From an uncultured Lutibacter sp. (GTDB taxonomy: Bacteria > Bacteroidota > Bacteroidia > Flavobacteriales > Flavobacteriaceae): DNA of 64,000 nucleotides. The stretch lies in the NCBI RefSeq assembly GCF_947495725.1, contig NZ_CANLZZ010000005.1:310001-374000 (forward strand). Reading direction: 5' to 3'. Shown piece by piece: positions 8,644 through 18,873 of the stretch; position 1 is the first letter of the stretch, and each line of letters starts with the position of its first letter. Made by a program: the position numbers and the translations under genes. The notes below the pieces were generated by a model. It made no database searches. It had not been told where the DNA came from and saw nothing but the letters and a program-made list of their open reading frames with translations.

Positions 8644-10437
8644 ATGTTAAAAAATGTATTTTTAGGTTGTATCTTTTTAGTTCAGTTTATTGCTTGTCAA
8701 ACAATGGAAATTGAAAAAAAAGAGCAGAAAGCACCAAATGTTATTCTAGTACTTACAGATGATTTAGGTATTGGAGATTTAGGTTGCCACGGAAATCCTT
8801 GGTTAAAAACACCTAATATTGATTCATTTTATAATGAATCTGTTAGAATGACCGATTTTCATGTAAGTCCGCTTTGTACTCCAACTCGAAGTGCAATTAT
8901 GACAGGTCAGTATCCAATAAATAATGGTGCGTGGGCTACGTTTAAAGGTAGAGATGCTTTAACTAGAAATACACTAACAATGGCTAACGTATTCAAAAAT
9001 AATGGATATAAAACAGCTTTGTTTGGTAAATGGCATTTGGGCGATAATTATCCTGTTCGCCCTACAGATTGTGGATTTGATACTGCAATTCATCATTTGG
9101 CTGGTGGTGTTGGTGAATTATCAGATTATTGGGGAAACAGTTATTTTGATGATGTATATTATGTAAATAATAAACCTCAACAGTTTGAAGGTTATTGCAC
9201 CGATGTTTGGTTTAACGAAACAATGAAATACATTGATAAAAACAAAGATGCTGACAAACCATTTTTTGTGTATTTACCTACAAATGCTCCTCACGATCCG
9301 TTGATTGTCGCTGAAAAATACGCAGAACCTTACAAGCAGTTTGAAGGTAAAGATATTATTAGCGCAAACCTTTATGGAATGATTGCCAATATTGATGAAA
9401 ATTTTGGAAAGTTAAATGCTTTTTTAGAAGAAAAAAATCTTGCTGAAAATACCATTGTAATATTTATGAGTGACAATGGAACTCGTTATGGTTATAGTGC
9501 CGATGGAAAGTTAGGATACAATAGAGGTTACAGAGGAATAAAAGGAAGTAAGTTAGAAGGCGGACATATTGCACCATTTTTTATTCGTTGGCCAAATGGT
9601 GAAATTCAAGGAGGAAAAGATATAAATACACTTACCGCTCACGTAGATTTAGTGCCAACATTGGCTAAACTTTGCGGACTTAGCATTCCTTCAACAATGA
9701 AATTAGATGGAGTTGATTTTTCTTCATTATTAAAACCTCAAAAAGGAGCAATTGATGAACGAACAGTTTTTCTTCATAACCGTCAAGATTGGAGACCTCC
9801 AATGGATGAAAATCAAACGTGTATTTTAAAAAATCAATGGCGTTTGGTAAATGGTAAACAGTTGTATGATATAATAAAAGATCCAAAACAACAACATAAT
9901 ATTGCTTCAGAACATCCTGAATTAGTTAAGCAATTGTTAGCAGATAATGCCGAATTTCTAAAATCAACAAAAACAAGTCCAATTTATAGCGAACTTCCGG
10001 TTAATGTAGTTGGAAATGAAGCACAAGAAGAAATAAAACTAACTATTCAGCATGCAATTGGAGAAGGTGGCGGCATTTGGAAACCAGAGCAAGTTTCTGA
10101 AGGGATGAAAAACATAAATAATACACATGCTTTGGAAATAGAAAAAGCGGGTATTTATGAAATTTCGCTAAGAAGATGGCCAAAAGAATGTCCAGGATCA
10201 ATTTGGGGAATTCCTCAAAAAAATCCCAAAAATTTGTATGATTATAAAACTATTCATCCAACAAAAGCAAGAATCCAAATTGCTAATCAAATTCTTGAAA
10301 AAGAAATAAATGAGAACGATGAAGAAGTTCTTTTTAAAGTGAAATTAGAAAAAGGAAAAACCCTATTAGTAAACGATTTTATTGAAGGTAATAAAACATA
10401 TGGTGTGTATTATTCATATGTAAAAAAAACTAATTAA
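8644..10437 (+). CDS. S1-family sulfatase with C-terminal beta-rich extension, lipoprotein
   Basis: 597-aa sulfatase. The N-terminus (LVQFIAC, Cys18) suggests lipidation. Active-site landmarks are Asp39-Asp40 (LTDDLGIGD), formylglycine motif C78-T-P-T-R, Lys129/His131 in FGKWHLG, and MSDNGT. The sulfatase fold ends around residue 470. The last ~120 residues (from about AIGEGGGIW) form an extra domain with a YEISLRRWP-like strand pattern, compatible with a carbohydrate-binding or accessory beta-sandwich. This makes the enzyme longer than its neighbours. It sits 26 bp ahead of the GH95 gene, so its sulfated target may be a fucose-type residue. That substrate is inferred from context only. Confidence 0.92.
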   Translation: MLKNVFLGCIFLVQFIACQTMEIEKKEQKAPNVILVLTDDLGIGDLGCHGNPWLKTPNIDSFYNESVRMTDFHVSPLCTPTRSAIMTGQYPINNGAWATFKGRDALTRNTLTMANVFKNNGYKTALFGKWHLGDNYPVRPTDCGFDTAIHHLAGGVGELSDYWGNSYFDDVYYVNNKPQQFEGYCTDVWFNETMKYIDKNKDADKPFFVYLPTNAPHDPLIVAEKYAEPYKQFEGKDIISANLYGMIANIDENFGKLNAFLEEKNLAENTIVIFMSDNGTRYGYSADGKLGYNRGYRGIKGSKLEGGHIAPFFIRWPNGEIQGGKDINTLTAHVDLVPTLAKLCGLSIPSTMKLDGVDFSSLLKPQKGAIDERTVFLHNRQDWRPPMDENQTCILKNQWRLVNGKQLYDIIKDPKQQHNIASEHPELVKQLLADNAEFLKSTKTSPIYSELPVNVVGNEAQEEIKLTIQHAIGEGGGIWKPEQVSEGMKNINNTHALEIEKAGIYEISLRRWPKECPGSIWGIPQKNPKNLYDYKTIHPTKARIQIANQILEKEINENDEEVLFKVKLEKGKTLLVNDFIEGNKTYGVYYSYVKKTN

Positions 10438-10463
10438 TTTTATTCTTCAAATTTTAATTTATT

Positions 10464-12866
10464 ATGAAAAATATAATTTTTGTAGCTATTATATGCATCT
10501 TATTTTCTTGCACTTCTGAAAAAAAAGAAGTCGCACTAAATTCAAATCAATCTCTTTGGTATAATAAACCGTCAGAAAAATGGACTGAAGCTTTACCTAT
10601 TGGAAATGGGAGATTGGGAGCAATGATTTATGGTAAACCAAGCGAAGAAATTATTCAATTTAATGAAGAAACGCTTTGGTCTGGACAACCTAAAGACTAT
10701 TCAAATAAAGGATCTCACAAATATTTAGATTCGCTAAGAAATTTACTTTGGGATGGCAAACAAGATGAAGCTCATAAAATGGGAAATACTCATTTTATGT
10801 CTAAACCTTTGAGACAATTAAGTTATCAGCCGTTTGGAAAATTGCTTCTACAATTTCCAGAACATTTAAATGCTGAGAATTATAAGCGCTCTTTAAATTT
10901 AGAAGATGCAATTTCAAGAGTAAGCTATCAAGTTAACGATGTAAAATTTTCAAGAGAAGCATTTGCTTCTGCTCCTGACCAGACTATTGCTATAAAATTA
11001 ACAGCAGATAAGGAAGGGCAATTAAATTTCTATACGGGCTTAATAACTGCACATAATAGATTTGATATTAGTGTTGAAGATGATGTTGTAATTGTTAAAG
11101 GAAAGGTTAATAATTATACTTCAAGAAAAAAAGCAAATAAAAAAAGTAGTGAAAAGAGTTCAAAGTTAGATTATCCTGAAAGTAAAATGACTTTTGAAGC
11201 TCGTTTAAAGGTAATTAATGAAGGAGGAGAATTAATTAAAAATACCAAATTTATAGAAGTTAAAAATGCAACAAGCGTAACTTTGCTTTTAGTTGCTGCA
11301 ACCAATTTTGTTGATTTCAGTGATATAAGTGGAAATCCGGAAGAAAGGTGTAAACAGTATTTAGCCAACTTAGATGGTAAAACTTATAAAGAATTAAAAA
11401 AGGCTCATTTAAAAGAGTATCAAAAATACTACAAACGTGTGCAATTGGATTTTGGAAATTCAGAAATCTCAAAACGCCCAACAGATGAACGATTGCAATC
11501 TTTTTCAGAAGATGAAGATCCTAGTTTAGTTGCTTTATTATATCAATATGGGAGATATCTTTTAATTTCTTCATCAAGACCAGGAACACAGCCAGCAAAC
11601 CTACAAGGAATTTGGAATGATGAAATTGCACCTGCTTGGGATAGTAAATATACCTTGAATATTAATGCCGAAATGAACTATTGGCCAGCTGAAATCACAA
11701 ATTTATCTGAAATGGCTGAGCCGTTTTTACAATTGGTTGAAGATTTATCTATTACAGGTGAAAAAGTGGCAAAAGAACATTACAATTCTAGTGGATGGAT
11801 GGCACACCATAACACCGATTTATGGCGTGGAGCTGCACCAATTAACAATGCAAATCATGGTGTTTGGCCTTCTGGTGGTGCTTGGGCTTCACAACATTTA
11901 TGGTGGCACTATCAATTTACTGGAGATGAACAATTTTTAAAAGAAAAGGCATATCCAATAATGAAAGGTGCTTCAGAATTCTTTAGTGAGTATTTAACTC
12001 TTCATAAGGAAAATTCGAATTGGTTAGTTAGCGGTCCAAGTAATAGTCCAGAAATGGGCGGAATGGTAATGGGACCAACTATGGATCATCAAATAATTAG
12101 AAACTTGTTTACAAACACCATAGAAGCTGCTGAAATTTTAAATATAGATGCTGATTTTGTAAAAGAATTAGAGGATAAAAAAAGCAAAATTACTCCAAAT
12201 CAAATAGGGAAATATGGACAGCTACAAGAATGGCTAGAGGATAAAGATGATCCTAAAAATACACACAGACACGTTTCCCATTTATGGGGATTGCATCCTG
12301 GAAATGAAATTCATCCTTTAACTACTCCAGAATTGGCAGAAGCTTGTAAAATAACGTTAACTCATAGAGGAGATGGTGGAACTGGTTGGTCTAGAGCTTG
12401 GAAAATTAATTTTTGGGCGCGCTTATTAGATGGAGATCATTCTTTTTTATTATTGAAAAATTTAATGGTTCCTGAAGGCTCTAAAACTGGATCTCAGCAT
12501 AGTGCAGGTGGATTGTATCCAAATTTATTTGATGCACATCCACCATTTCAAATTGATGGAAATTTTGGCGCAACCTCTGGTATTACCGAAATGTTATTAC
12601 AATCTCACTTACGTGATGAAAATGGAAACTATTATTTAGATATTTTACCTGCGTTACCATCTAAACTTTCAAATGGATCAATTTCAGGAATAAAAGGAAG
12701 AGGAGGCTTTGAAGTTTCTATTATTTGGAAAGATGAAAAGTTAGAAGCAGTTGAAGTAAAATCAATTTTAGGAAATCATTTAAACATACGTTATTCAGGA
12801 AAACTTATTTCCCAAGAAACTAAAATAGGAGAAACATATACGTTTCAAGTAACTGATTTTAAATAA
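10464..12866 (+). CDS. Glycoside hydrolase family 95 alpha-L-fucosidase/alpha-L-galactosidase
   Basis: 800-aa inverting exo-enzyme that removes alpha-L-fucose or alpha-L-galactose. The N-terminal segment ALPIGNGRLGAMIYG with FNEETLWSG is the standard GH95 opening. Residues aligned by context with the characterised Bifidobacterium enzyme AfcA are Asn399/Asn401 (LNINAEMNYW, activating the water), Glu530 (SNSPEMG, acid) and Asp698 (FQIDGNFG). A lipobox-like CILFSC (Cys16) suggests membrane anchoring. It is flanked by sulfatases 26 bp upstream and 5 bp downstream, which points to a sulfated fucan or fucogalactan as substrate. It gives the best clue to the sugar composition attacked by this region. 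Confidence 0.92.
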   Translation: MKNIIFVAIICILFSCTSEKKEVALNSNQSLWYNKPSEKWTEALPIGNGRLGAMIYGKPSEEIIQFNEETLWSGQPKDYSNKGSHKYLDSLRNLLWDGKQDEAHKMGNTHFMSKPLRQLSYQPFGKLLLQFPEHLNAENYKRSLNLEDAISRVSYQVNDVKFSREAFASAPDQTIAIKLTADKEGQLNFYTGLITAHNRFDISVEDDVVIVKGKVNNYTSRKKANKKSSEKSSKLDYPESKMTFEARLKVINEGGELIKNTKFIEVKNATSVTLLLVAATNFVDFSDISGNPEERCKQYLANLDGKTYKELKKAHLKEYQKYYKRVQLDFGNSEISKRPTDERLQSFSEDEDPSLVALLYQYGRYLLISSSRPGTQPANLQGIWNDEIAPAWDSKYTLNINAEMNYWPAEITNLSEMAEPFLQLVEDLSITGEKVAKEHYNSSGWMAHHNTDLWRGAAPINNANHGVWPSGGAWASQHLWWHYQFTGDEQFLKEKAYPIMKGASEFFSEYLTLHKENSNWLVSGPSNSPEMGGMVMGPTMDHQIIRNLFTNTIEAAEILNIDADFVKELEDKKSKITPNQIGKYGQLQEWLEDKDDPKNTHRHVSHLWGLHPGNEIHPLTTPELAEACKITLTHRGDGGTGWSRAWKINFWARLLDGDHSFLLLKNLMVPEGSKTGSQHSAGGLYPNLFDAHPPFQIDGNFGATSGITEMLLQSHLRDENGNYYLDILPALPSKLSNGSISGIKGRGGFEVSIIWKDEKLEAVEVKSILGNHLNIRYSGKLISQETKIGETYTFQVTDFK

Positions 12867-12871
12867 AAATT

Positions 12872-14716
12872 ATGAACAATATTAAAAAAACAGTTTTATT
12901 GATATTTGCAAGTTTTACACTTATATTAAATGTAAAAGCTCAAAACAAACCAAATATATTATGGATAGTTACAGATGATCATAGAGCTGATGCTATTGAG
13001 AGCTACAATAAAATTTTAACTGGCAATAAAAATAGCGCTTTAGGTTATGTATCATCTCCAAACATTGATAAACTTGCCTCAGAAGGTGCATTTTTTATAA
13101 ATGCTTATAATAATTCTCCAGCTTGTGGACCTTCTAGAGGATCAATGGTTAGTGGACGTTATACATTTAGAAATGCACATTATGCTTTTGAACAAACTCA
13201 TCAAGAACCAGATTTTGTAAAACCTACATTTACGCAAACACTTCAGAAAAAAGGATATGTTACAGCTTCATTTGGTAAAGATGGCGCGTACATTTTTAAA
13301 TGGGGACCTGGACAAGGATTTAAAGATGCTGGACTTTATGACTATAAAGTAAGTTTTAAACACGATTTACAAAAAAATGATGTTGGAGATTTTTGGAATC
13401 AACCAGCTTATAAAAAAGGAACTTGGAAAAGTCTTGGAACTGAAGAACGTGTAAAAACTCCTGACGGAAAAATTGTTAACTTTTTAATCAAAAAGAAAGA
13501 TGGTGAGTTTAGCAAAGAAGATATAAAAACTCGTGACGAAGTTGAAAAAAAGTATGAAATTCTTCGTTCATATACTCGCTACAATAAAGATTTAATTATT
13601 GGAGGTGAAAACCCAATGCCTGCTGGTGAAACCATAGATGCAAAAGTTGTTGAAGAAATGAAGTTGTATTTAGAAAACCAGAATAAAGCGTTTAAAACAA
13701 CTTGGGGTGAAGACAGAACTGGAGTAAACCCTGAAAAACCTTTAATGATTAACTTAGGGTTTCATTTACCACATACACCAGTGTTACCTCCAAAAGAGTT
13801 TAGAGATAAATTCAAAAAGAAGAAATACAAAGTTCCTGCTTTTACTGAAAAGGAGTTAGAGAATATGCCGCCTCAAATTCATCAGTTATATAAAAATTTG
13901 AACTTTAGTAAAATGTCAACTAAAGACAAGCAACAAGCTATTCAAGATTATTATGCTTTTTGTGCATATGGAGATGCTTTAATTGGTGAATCGGTTGAGA
14001 TTTTTAAAGAGTATTGTAAGAAAAACAATCAAGAATATTTTATCATTTTTACAGTAGGTGATCACGGTTGGCATTTAGGTGAACAAGGAATTGAGGCAAA
14101 ATTTGGTCCTTGGGATAAATCTACAAACGGAGCTATGATTATGGTTTCTTCAGATAAAACAAAAGTTCCAGAAGGATTGGTTCAAAAGCAATTAGTGGAA
14201 TATGTAGATATTGCTCCAACTATTTTAAGTGAAGCCGGAGAAGACATTCACAGTAATGAATATGATTATTTAGATGGCTTCAATATGATGGATTTCGTGG
14301 ATAATAATGAAGAAAAACGTGAATACATAGTTGGAGAAATCAATTTAGTTGCTGGAGCAAGAGCTTATATACGTTCAAGAGATTTTGCATTTTCAATGAA
14401 AACCAGAACTTGGGCTAAGAAAAGAGAGCCAAATCAAGGTATAAAATGGGCTTTAAGTTGTCCAGTTGAGGAAGCTGAATTAGTATTATACGATTTACGT
14501 AAAGATCCTGATGAAAGAGAAAACGTTGGCGATAAAAAAGAATACAAAGCTTTGGCAAGTTGGTTTAGAAATAAATTAGGAAATATTGTGTTGGGTGATG
14601 GTCGTATTGAATGCGATTGGTCTAAAGCAAATACATACAATGTAAGCAATTTTGCAAAAGGGGCTCACAATGGAAAATTAGATATTCCTCGAGCAATAAT
14701 TCCAAAAATTAAATAA
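12872..14716 (+). CDS. S1-family sulfatase, iduronate-2-sulfatase-like, non-canonical GKDG motif
   Basis: 614-aa secreted sulfatase (signal peptide to about VKAQ). It has VTDDHR metal ligands, formylglycine motif C85-G-P-S-R, HLPHTPVLPP and VGDHGWHLGEQG with the Asp-His pair seen in iduronate-2-sulfatase-like S1 members. The usual GK-x-H motif reads FGKDGAY (Lys136 kept, His replaced by Gly138). Its insert architecture and C-terminal GAHNGKLDIP tail match the two tandem sulfatases at 21.4 and 23.4 kb, so the three form one subfamily. It starts 5 bp after GH95. Sulfatase identity is firm; whether the altered site changes substrate geometry is inferred. Confidence 0.9.
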   Translation: MNNIKKTVLLIFASFTLILNVKAQNKPNILWIVTDDHRADAIESYNKILTGNKNSALGYVSSPNIDKLASEGAFFINAYNNSPACGPSRGSMVSGRYTFRNAHYAFEQTHQEPDFVKPTFTQTLQKKGYVTASFGKDGAYIFKWGPGQGFKDAGLYDYKVSFKHDLQKNDVGDFWNQPAYKKGTWKSLGTEERVKTPDGKIVNFLIKKKDGEFSKEDIKTRDEVEKKYEILRSYTRYNKDLIIGGENPMPAGETIDAKVVEEMKLYLENQNKAFKTTWGEDRTGVNPEKPLMINLGFHLPHTPVLPPKEFRDKFKKKKYKVPAFTEKELENMPPQIHQLYKNLNFSKMSTKDKQQAIQDYYAFCAYGDALIGESVEIFKEYCKKNNQEYFIIFTVGDHGWHLGEQGIEAKFGPWDKSTNGAMIMVSSDKTKVPEGLVQKQLVEYVDIAPTILSEAGEDIHSNEYDYLDGFNMMDFVDNNEEKREYIVGEINLVAGARAYIRSRDFAFSMKTRTWAKKREPNQGIKWALSCPVEEAELVLYDLRKDPDERENVGDKKEYKALASWFRNKLGNIVLGDGRIECDWSKANTYNVSNFAKGAHNGKLDIPRAIIPKIK

Positions 14717-14730
14717 TTAAAACAGATTAA

Positions 14731-17247
14731 ATGAAACTTAAATTAGTATTATTAATTTTACTTTTTATAAACATAACAAGTACTTCCGTAGTAGCTCAAG
14801 AAAGAGAACATGATTTTAACTTTGATTGGAAATTTACTTTAGTAGAAGAAACTAAAAAACCAACACAAATACCGTTAGAAGATTCAAAATGGAGAGCTAT
14901 TCGCTTACCACACGATTGGAGTGTAGAAGCTTCTTTTAATAAAGATTTAGAAGGTTGCACAGGTTATTTACCAGGTGGAGTTGGTATATATCAAAAACAT
15001 TTTAAAACACCTTTAAATACTTCAGAAAAAAACATTTTTATATTATTTGATGGTGTTTATAATAATGCTACGTTTTGGTTAAATGGTAAGTTGTTGGGTG
15101 AAAATCCTTACGGATATTCTCCAACTTATTTTGAATTAACAAAACATTTAAAAACCGATGGTTCAGAAAATATAATTACAGTTCATGTAGATCATTCTCG
15201 TTACGCAGATAGTCGTTGGTATACAGGTAGTGGAATTTACAGAAATGTAAAACTAATTACTGTTGATAAATTACACATTCCAATTTGGGGAACATTTGTA
15301 ACAACTCCAGAAATTACAAATAAAAAAGCTGTTGTTAGTATTGAAACCAATGTAAAAAACAGCGATAGAAAATCGAAAAAATTTGTATTAACAAATGAAA
15401 TTTTAGACGGTAAAGGTAGTAGTGTTTCAATTCAGAAAAAAGAATTAAAAGTTTCTGCAGGTAAAAATTTGGTTAACACACAATTATTAACAGTTTCTAA
15501 TCCTAAATTATGGGATACAGAAAACCCTAATATGTATAAAGTGGTTTCAACAATTTCTTTAAAAGGAAAGGTTGTTGATACGTATACAACTCCGTTTGGT
15601 ATTCGTAGTTTAGAAACAAACGATCAAGGTTTCTTTTTAAATGGAAAATCTACCTATGTAAAAGGTGTTTGTTTACATCACGATGGTGGTTTAGTTGGTG
15701 CTGCCGTTCCTGAAGGTGTTTGGAGAAGACGCTTAGAATCTTTAAAAGAAGCTGGTTGTAACGCAATTAGAACATCTCATAACCCTTTTTCAGAAGAATT
15801 TTTAGACCTATGTGATGAAATGGGATTCCTGGTTCAAAATGAAATTTTTGACGAAATGGATAACCCAAAAGACAAACAGTTTAACTTAAATGAAAGAAGT
15901 GTAAAATACATTACACGTGGTTATACTGAGCATTTTCAGAAATGGGGTGAAAGCGATTTAAAACGTACAATGTTAAGAGATAGAAACCATCCTTCCGTGT
16001 TTCAGTGGAGTATTGGTAACGAAATAGAATGGACCTATCCAGATTATAAACATGTAAGTGGATTTTGGGATCCTGAAAATAAAGGTGGCTATTGGAACGG
16101 AAACATTCGTTTAACTGCTGAAGAAATGCAAGCTCGTTACAAGGCTTTGCCAGACAGAAAGTATAAACTTGCTGAAACGGCTGAAAAACTTGCTAGTTGG
16201 GTAAAAGACGTTGATACAACACGTCCAGTAACTGCAAATCTAATTATACCGGTAGCAAGTTGTGCCTCTGGGTATGCAGCGGCATTGGATATAGTTGGAT
16301 TTAGCTACCAAATTGCACATTACGACTGGTGTAAAAAGAATTATCCAGATATGATTTTTACTGGAAGTGAAAACTCAGGATATTTAAGCGAATGGAATTC
16401 AATATTAGAAAATCCAATGGTTTTTAGTATGTATATGTGGACAGGAATTGATTATATGGGAGAATCTAATGAAAAATGGCCTCGTAAAGCTTTTCCTGGT
16501 GATATGTTAGATATGGCTGGATTTAAAAAAGCTGGTTGGAATAACTTTAAAAGTATTTGGGTTAACAAACCTAATATTTCATTTAATACAAGATTATTAA
16601 GCGATTCTAAATTTAAACTTGACGAATTAAGTGGTAAAGTAGTACCTAAAAAAGGAAAAACACCAAATTGGGACAATCATATTTTAAATGATCATTGGAA
16701 TTATAAGAAAGGTGAAATGGTTGTAGTAGAAGTAAGTTCTAATTTGCCGGTTGTTGAATTATTTTTAAATGGAAAATCATTAGGTGAAAGAGGTTTGTCT
16801 CAATGTCCAGATCGTATTTTCCGTTGGGCAGTTCCGTATGAAGCTGGAACGCTTGTTGCAAAAGGGGGATTTATTGGATCTGAAATTAAAACGGAATTAA
16901 AAACTGCTTCTGAGCCTATTAAAATTAAATTAACGGTCGATAAAACAACACTAAATGCCGATGGTTATGATGTTGCACATATTATTGCTCAACTGGTTGA
17001 TAAAGATGGAAATGATGTAAAAACAACAAATGTAGATTTAACTTTTGAAGTTAATGGAGAAGCTAAAGTACTTGGAGTTGATAACGGAGCAGATACAAAT
17101 ATTCAAGATTATCAAACAAATAGTTTAAAAACAACCAAAGGCCGTTCTTTATTAATTATTCAATCTTTAAGAAAAAAAGGTTCAATTAAAATTGAAGCAA
17201 AATCTGCAGAGTTTAACAGTAATACAATTCAAATTAATACTAAATAA
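14731..17247 (+). CDS. Glycoside hydrolase family 2 beta-galactosidase-like enzyme
   Basis: 838-aa secreted GH2 enzyme (signal peptide to about VVAQ). Domain order is a jelly-roll sugar-binding domain (FNFDWKFTL, IRLPHDWSVE), an Ig-like GH2 domain, a TIM barrel from about residue 295, then DUF4982-like and Ig-like C-terminal domains. Catalytic residues by motif are acid/base Glu431 in QWSIGNEIEW and nucleophile Glu547 in TGSENSGY. This DUF4982-bearing architecture is common among Bacteroidota beta-galactosidases. It starts 14 bp after a sulfatase and ends 4 bp before another, so beta-galactosyl units are probably exposed once sulfate is removed. Beta-galactosidase specificity is likely but not certain. 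Confidence 0.88.
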   Translation: MKLKLVLLILLFINITSTSVVAQEREHDFNFDWKFTLVEETKKPTQIPLEDSKWRAIRLPHDWSVEASFNKDLEGCTGYLPGGVGIYQKHFKTPLNTSEKNIFILFDGVYNNATFWLNGKLLGENPYGYSPTYFELTKHLKTDGSENIITVHVDHSRYADSRWYTGSGIYRNVKLITVDKLHIPIWGTFVTTPEITNKKAVVSIETNVKNSDRKSKKFVLTNEILDGKGSSVSIQKKELKVSAGKNLVNTQLLTVSNPKLWDTENPNMYKVVSTISLKGKVVDTYTTPFGIRSLETNDQGFFLNGKSTYVKGVCLHHDGGLVGAAVPEGVWRRRLESLKEAGCNAIRTSHNPFSEEFLDLCDEMGFLVQNEIFDEMDNPKDKQFNLNERSVKYITRGYTEHFQKWGESDLKRTMLRDRNHPSVFQWSIGNEIEWTYPDYKHVSGFWDPENKGGYWNGNIRLTAEEMQARYKALPDRKYKLAETAEKLASWVKDVDTTRPVTANLIIPVASCASGYAAALDIVGFSYQIAHYDWCKKNYPDMIFTGSENSGYLSEWNSILENPMVFSMYMWTGIDYMGESNEKWPRKAFPGDMLDMAGFKKAGWNNFKSIWVNKPNISFNTRLLSDSKFKLDELSGKVVPKKGKTPNWDNHILNDHWNYKKGEMVVVEVSSNLPVVELFLNGKSLGERGLSQCPDRIFRWAVPYEAGTLVAKGGFIGSEIKTELKTASEPIKIKLTVDKTTLNADGYDVAHIIAQLVDKDGNDVKTTNVDLTFEVNGEAKVLGVDNGADTNIQDYQTNSLKTTKGRSLLIIQSLRKKGSIKIEAKSAEFNSNTIQINTK

Positions 17248-17251
17248 TATT

Positions 17252-18649
17252 ATGAAAAAAAATAAACACATTTTTATAATTGCGTTAATGATGATTTGTT
17301 CATCAGTGATTTTTGCACAAAAAAAGAAAAATATTGTCTTTCTTTTTGCTGATGATGCCGGTTATCACGATTTTGGCTTTCAAGGAAGTAAAACCTTTAA
17401 AACTCCTAATTTAGATAAGCTAGCTAAAGATGGAATGGTTTTTAAACAGGCTTATACTACGGCTGCTGTTTGCGGACCTTCAAGAGCTGGGTTATTAACT
17501 GGTAGATACCAACAACGTTTTGGTATTGAAGAAAATAATGTACCAGGTTATATGAGTCATTCTTCAAAACTTATGGGAGATGAAATGGGAATGCCTTTGG
17601 ATGAAAAAACAATTGCAGATTATTTAAAACCTTTAGGGTATACATCGCAAATTTTAGGTAAATGGCACTTAGGAAATGCTGATAAATACCATCCACTTCA
17701 TCGTGGTTTTGATGAATTTTATGGATTTCGAGGTGGAGCAAGAAGTTTTTGGCCATTAACACAAGCTGAAGCGGCAGATAGACCAGAAAACAGATTAGAG
17801 ATTGGTTATGAAAAATACCAAGAGGCAGACAAATATTTATCTGATGCTATTGCTGATGAAGCTTGTAATTTTATTGAAAGAAATAAAAACAAACCATTTT
17901 TTACATATGTTTCTTTTAATGCCGTGCATACGCCATTGCAAGCAACAAAAGAAGATTTAGCAAAAGTAAAAGGCTTAACAGGAAAACGTAAGATTTTAGC
18001 TGCTATGACTATTGCTTTGGATAGAGCTTGCGGACAAATTTTAGATAAATTAAAAGAACTTGGTTTAGAAGAAAATACATTAGTTGTTTTCTCAAACGAT
18101 AATGGAGGCCCTGATGGTTCAAAAACGTGCAATTATCCGTTGAGCGGTTGTAAATCTAATAATCTTGAAGGAGGAATTCGTGTTCCCTTTATAATGAAAT
18201 TACCAAACGTAATTAAACCAGGAAGTACTTTTAACAAACCTGTTAGTATGTTGGATATGCTGCCGACTTTTGTAAATGCAGCTGGAGGTAATGCATCTAA
18301 AATTAAAAATATAGATGGTGTAGATTTAATACCTTACGTTACTGGTAAAAATAAAGCGACACCTCACGAAAAGTTATTTTGGAAAAAAGAAAACAGAGGG
18401 ATTATACGTATGGGAGATTGGAAAATGTTGAGGTTTCCAGATAGACCTGCTGAATTATACAATATAGAAAAGGACCAAGAGGAGAATAACAACTTAGCCT
18501 ATAAGCATCCTGAAAAAGTAAAAGAAATGTTTACTCATTTATGGAAATGGGAATGCGAATTAGAACGTCCATTATGGATGTTAAAACGTGTTTATGAAGA
18601 AAATGCAATGAAGCGTATGGATGATAAAAGAACACCTATTCTTGATTAA
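17252..18649 (+). CDS. S1-family sulfatase
   Basis: 465-aa secreted sulfatase. The start at 17252 is chosen because it opens directly into a signal peptide (MKKNKHIFIIALMMICSSVI...FAQ) and begins 4 bp after the GH2 stop; an in-frame start 60 bp further upstream would overlap GH2 and lacks a signal. Landmarks are Asp34-Asp35 (FADDAGYHD), C74-G-P-S-R, Lys137/His139 (LGKWHLG), FSNDNGG and a final Lys/Arg-rich segment. All canonical S1 positions appear intact. It is the last gene before a strong hairpin terminator, so it closes the 4.8-18.6 kb operon. Confidence 0.92.
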   Translation: MKKNKHIFIIALMMICSSVIFAQKKKNIVFLFADDAGYHDFGFQGSKTFKTPNLDKLAKDGMVFKQAYTTAAVCGPSRAGLLTGRYQQRFGIEENNVPGYMSHSSKLMGDEMGMPLDEKTIADYLKPLGYTSQILGKWHLGNADKYHPLHRGFDEFYGFRGGARSFWPLTQAEAADRPENRLEIGYEKYQEADKYLSDAIADEACNFIERNKNKPFFTYVSFNAVHTPLQATKEDLAKVKGLTGKRKILAAMTIALDRACGQILDKLKELGLEENTLVVFSNDNGGPDGSKTCNYPLSGCKSNNLEGGIRVPFIMKLPNVIKPGSTFNKPVSMLDMLPTFVNAAGGNASKIKNIDGVDLIPYVTGKNKATPHEKLFWKKENRGIIRMGDWKMLRFPDRPAELYNIEKDQEENNNLAYKHPEKVKEMFTHLWKWECELERPLWMLKRVYEENAMKRMDDKRTPILD

Positions 18650-18677
18650 AAACCAGTAATAATTCTTAGTTAAAATT

Positions 18678-18714
18678 AAAAGGGTAGTATATTAAAAAAA
18701 TGCTGCCCTTTTTT
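18678..18714 (+). terminator. Rho-independent-type terminator after sulfatase operon
   Basis: The arm AAAAGGGTAGTAT (18678-18690) pairs with ATGCTGCCCTTTT (18700-18713), with two G-U pairs allowed, around a short A-rich loop. A run of T follows immediately. It sits 28 bp after the sulfatase stop and before a 160-bp gap that leads to the GH35-like gene, so it probably ends the operon beginning near 4.8 kb. Confidence 0.8.
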
Positions 18715-18873
18715 AATAAAATAGTATTATACAAACTATATACAACCATTTTCTATAAAAGGACATTAAAGTTTACAATCAAAAATCATACGTTTTAGTA
18801 TTAGAGACATTTAAACCGATCTTCATCTCTGCTTTGTTATAAATTGCATACAATAATTGATCAAACACTTTAT

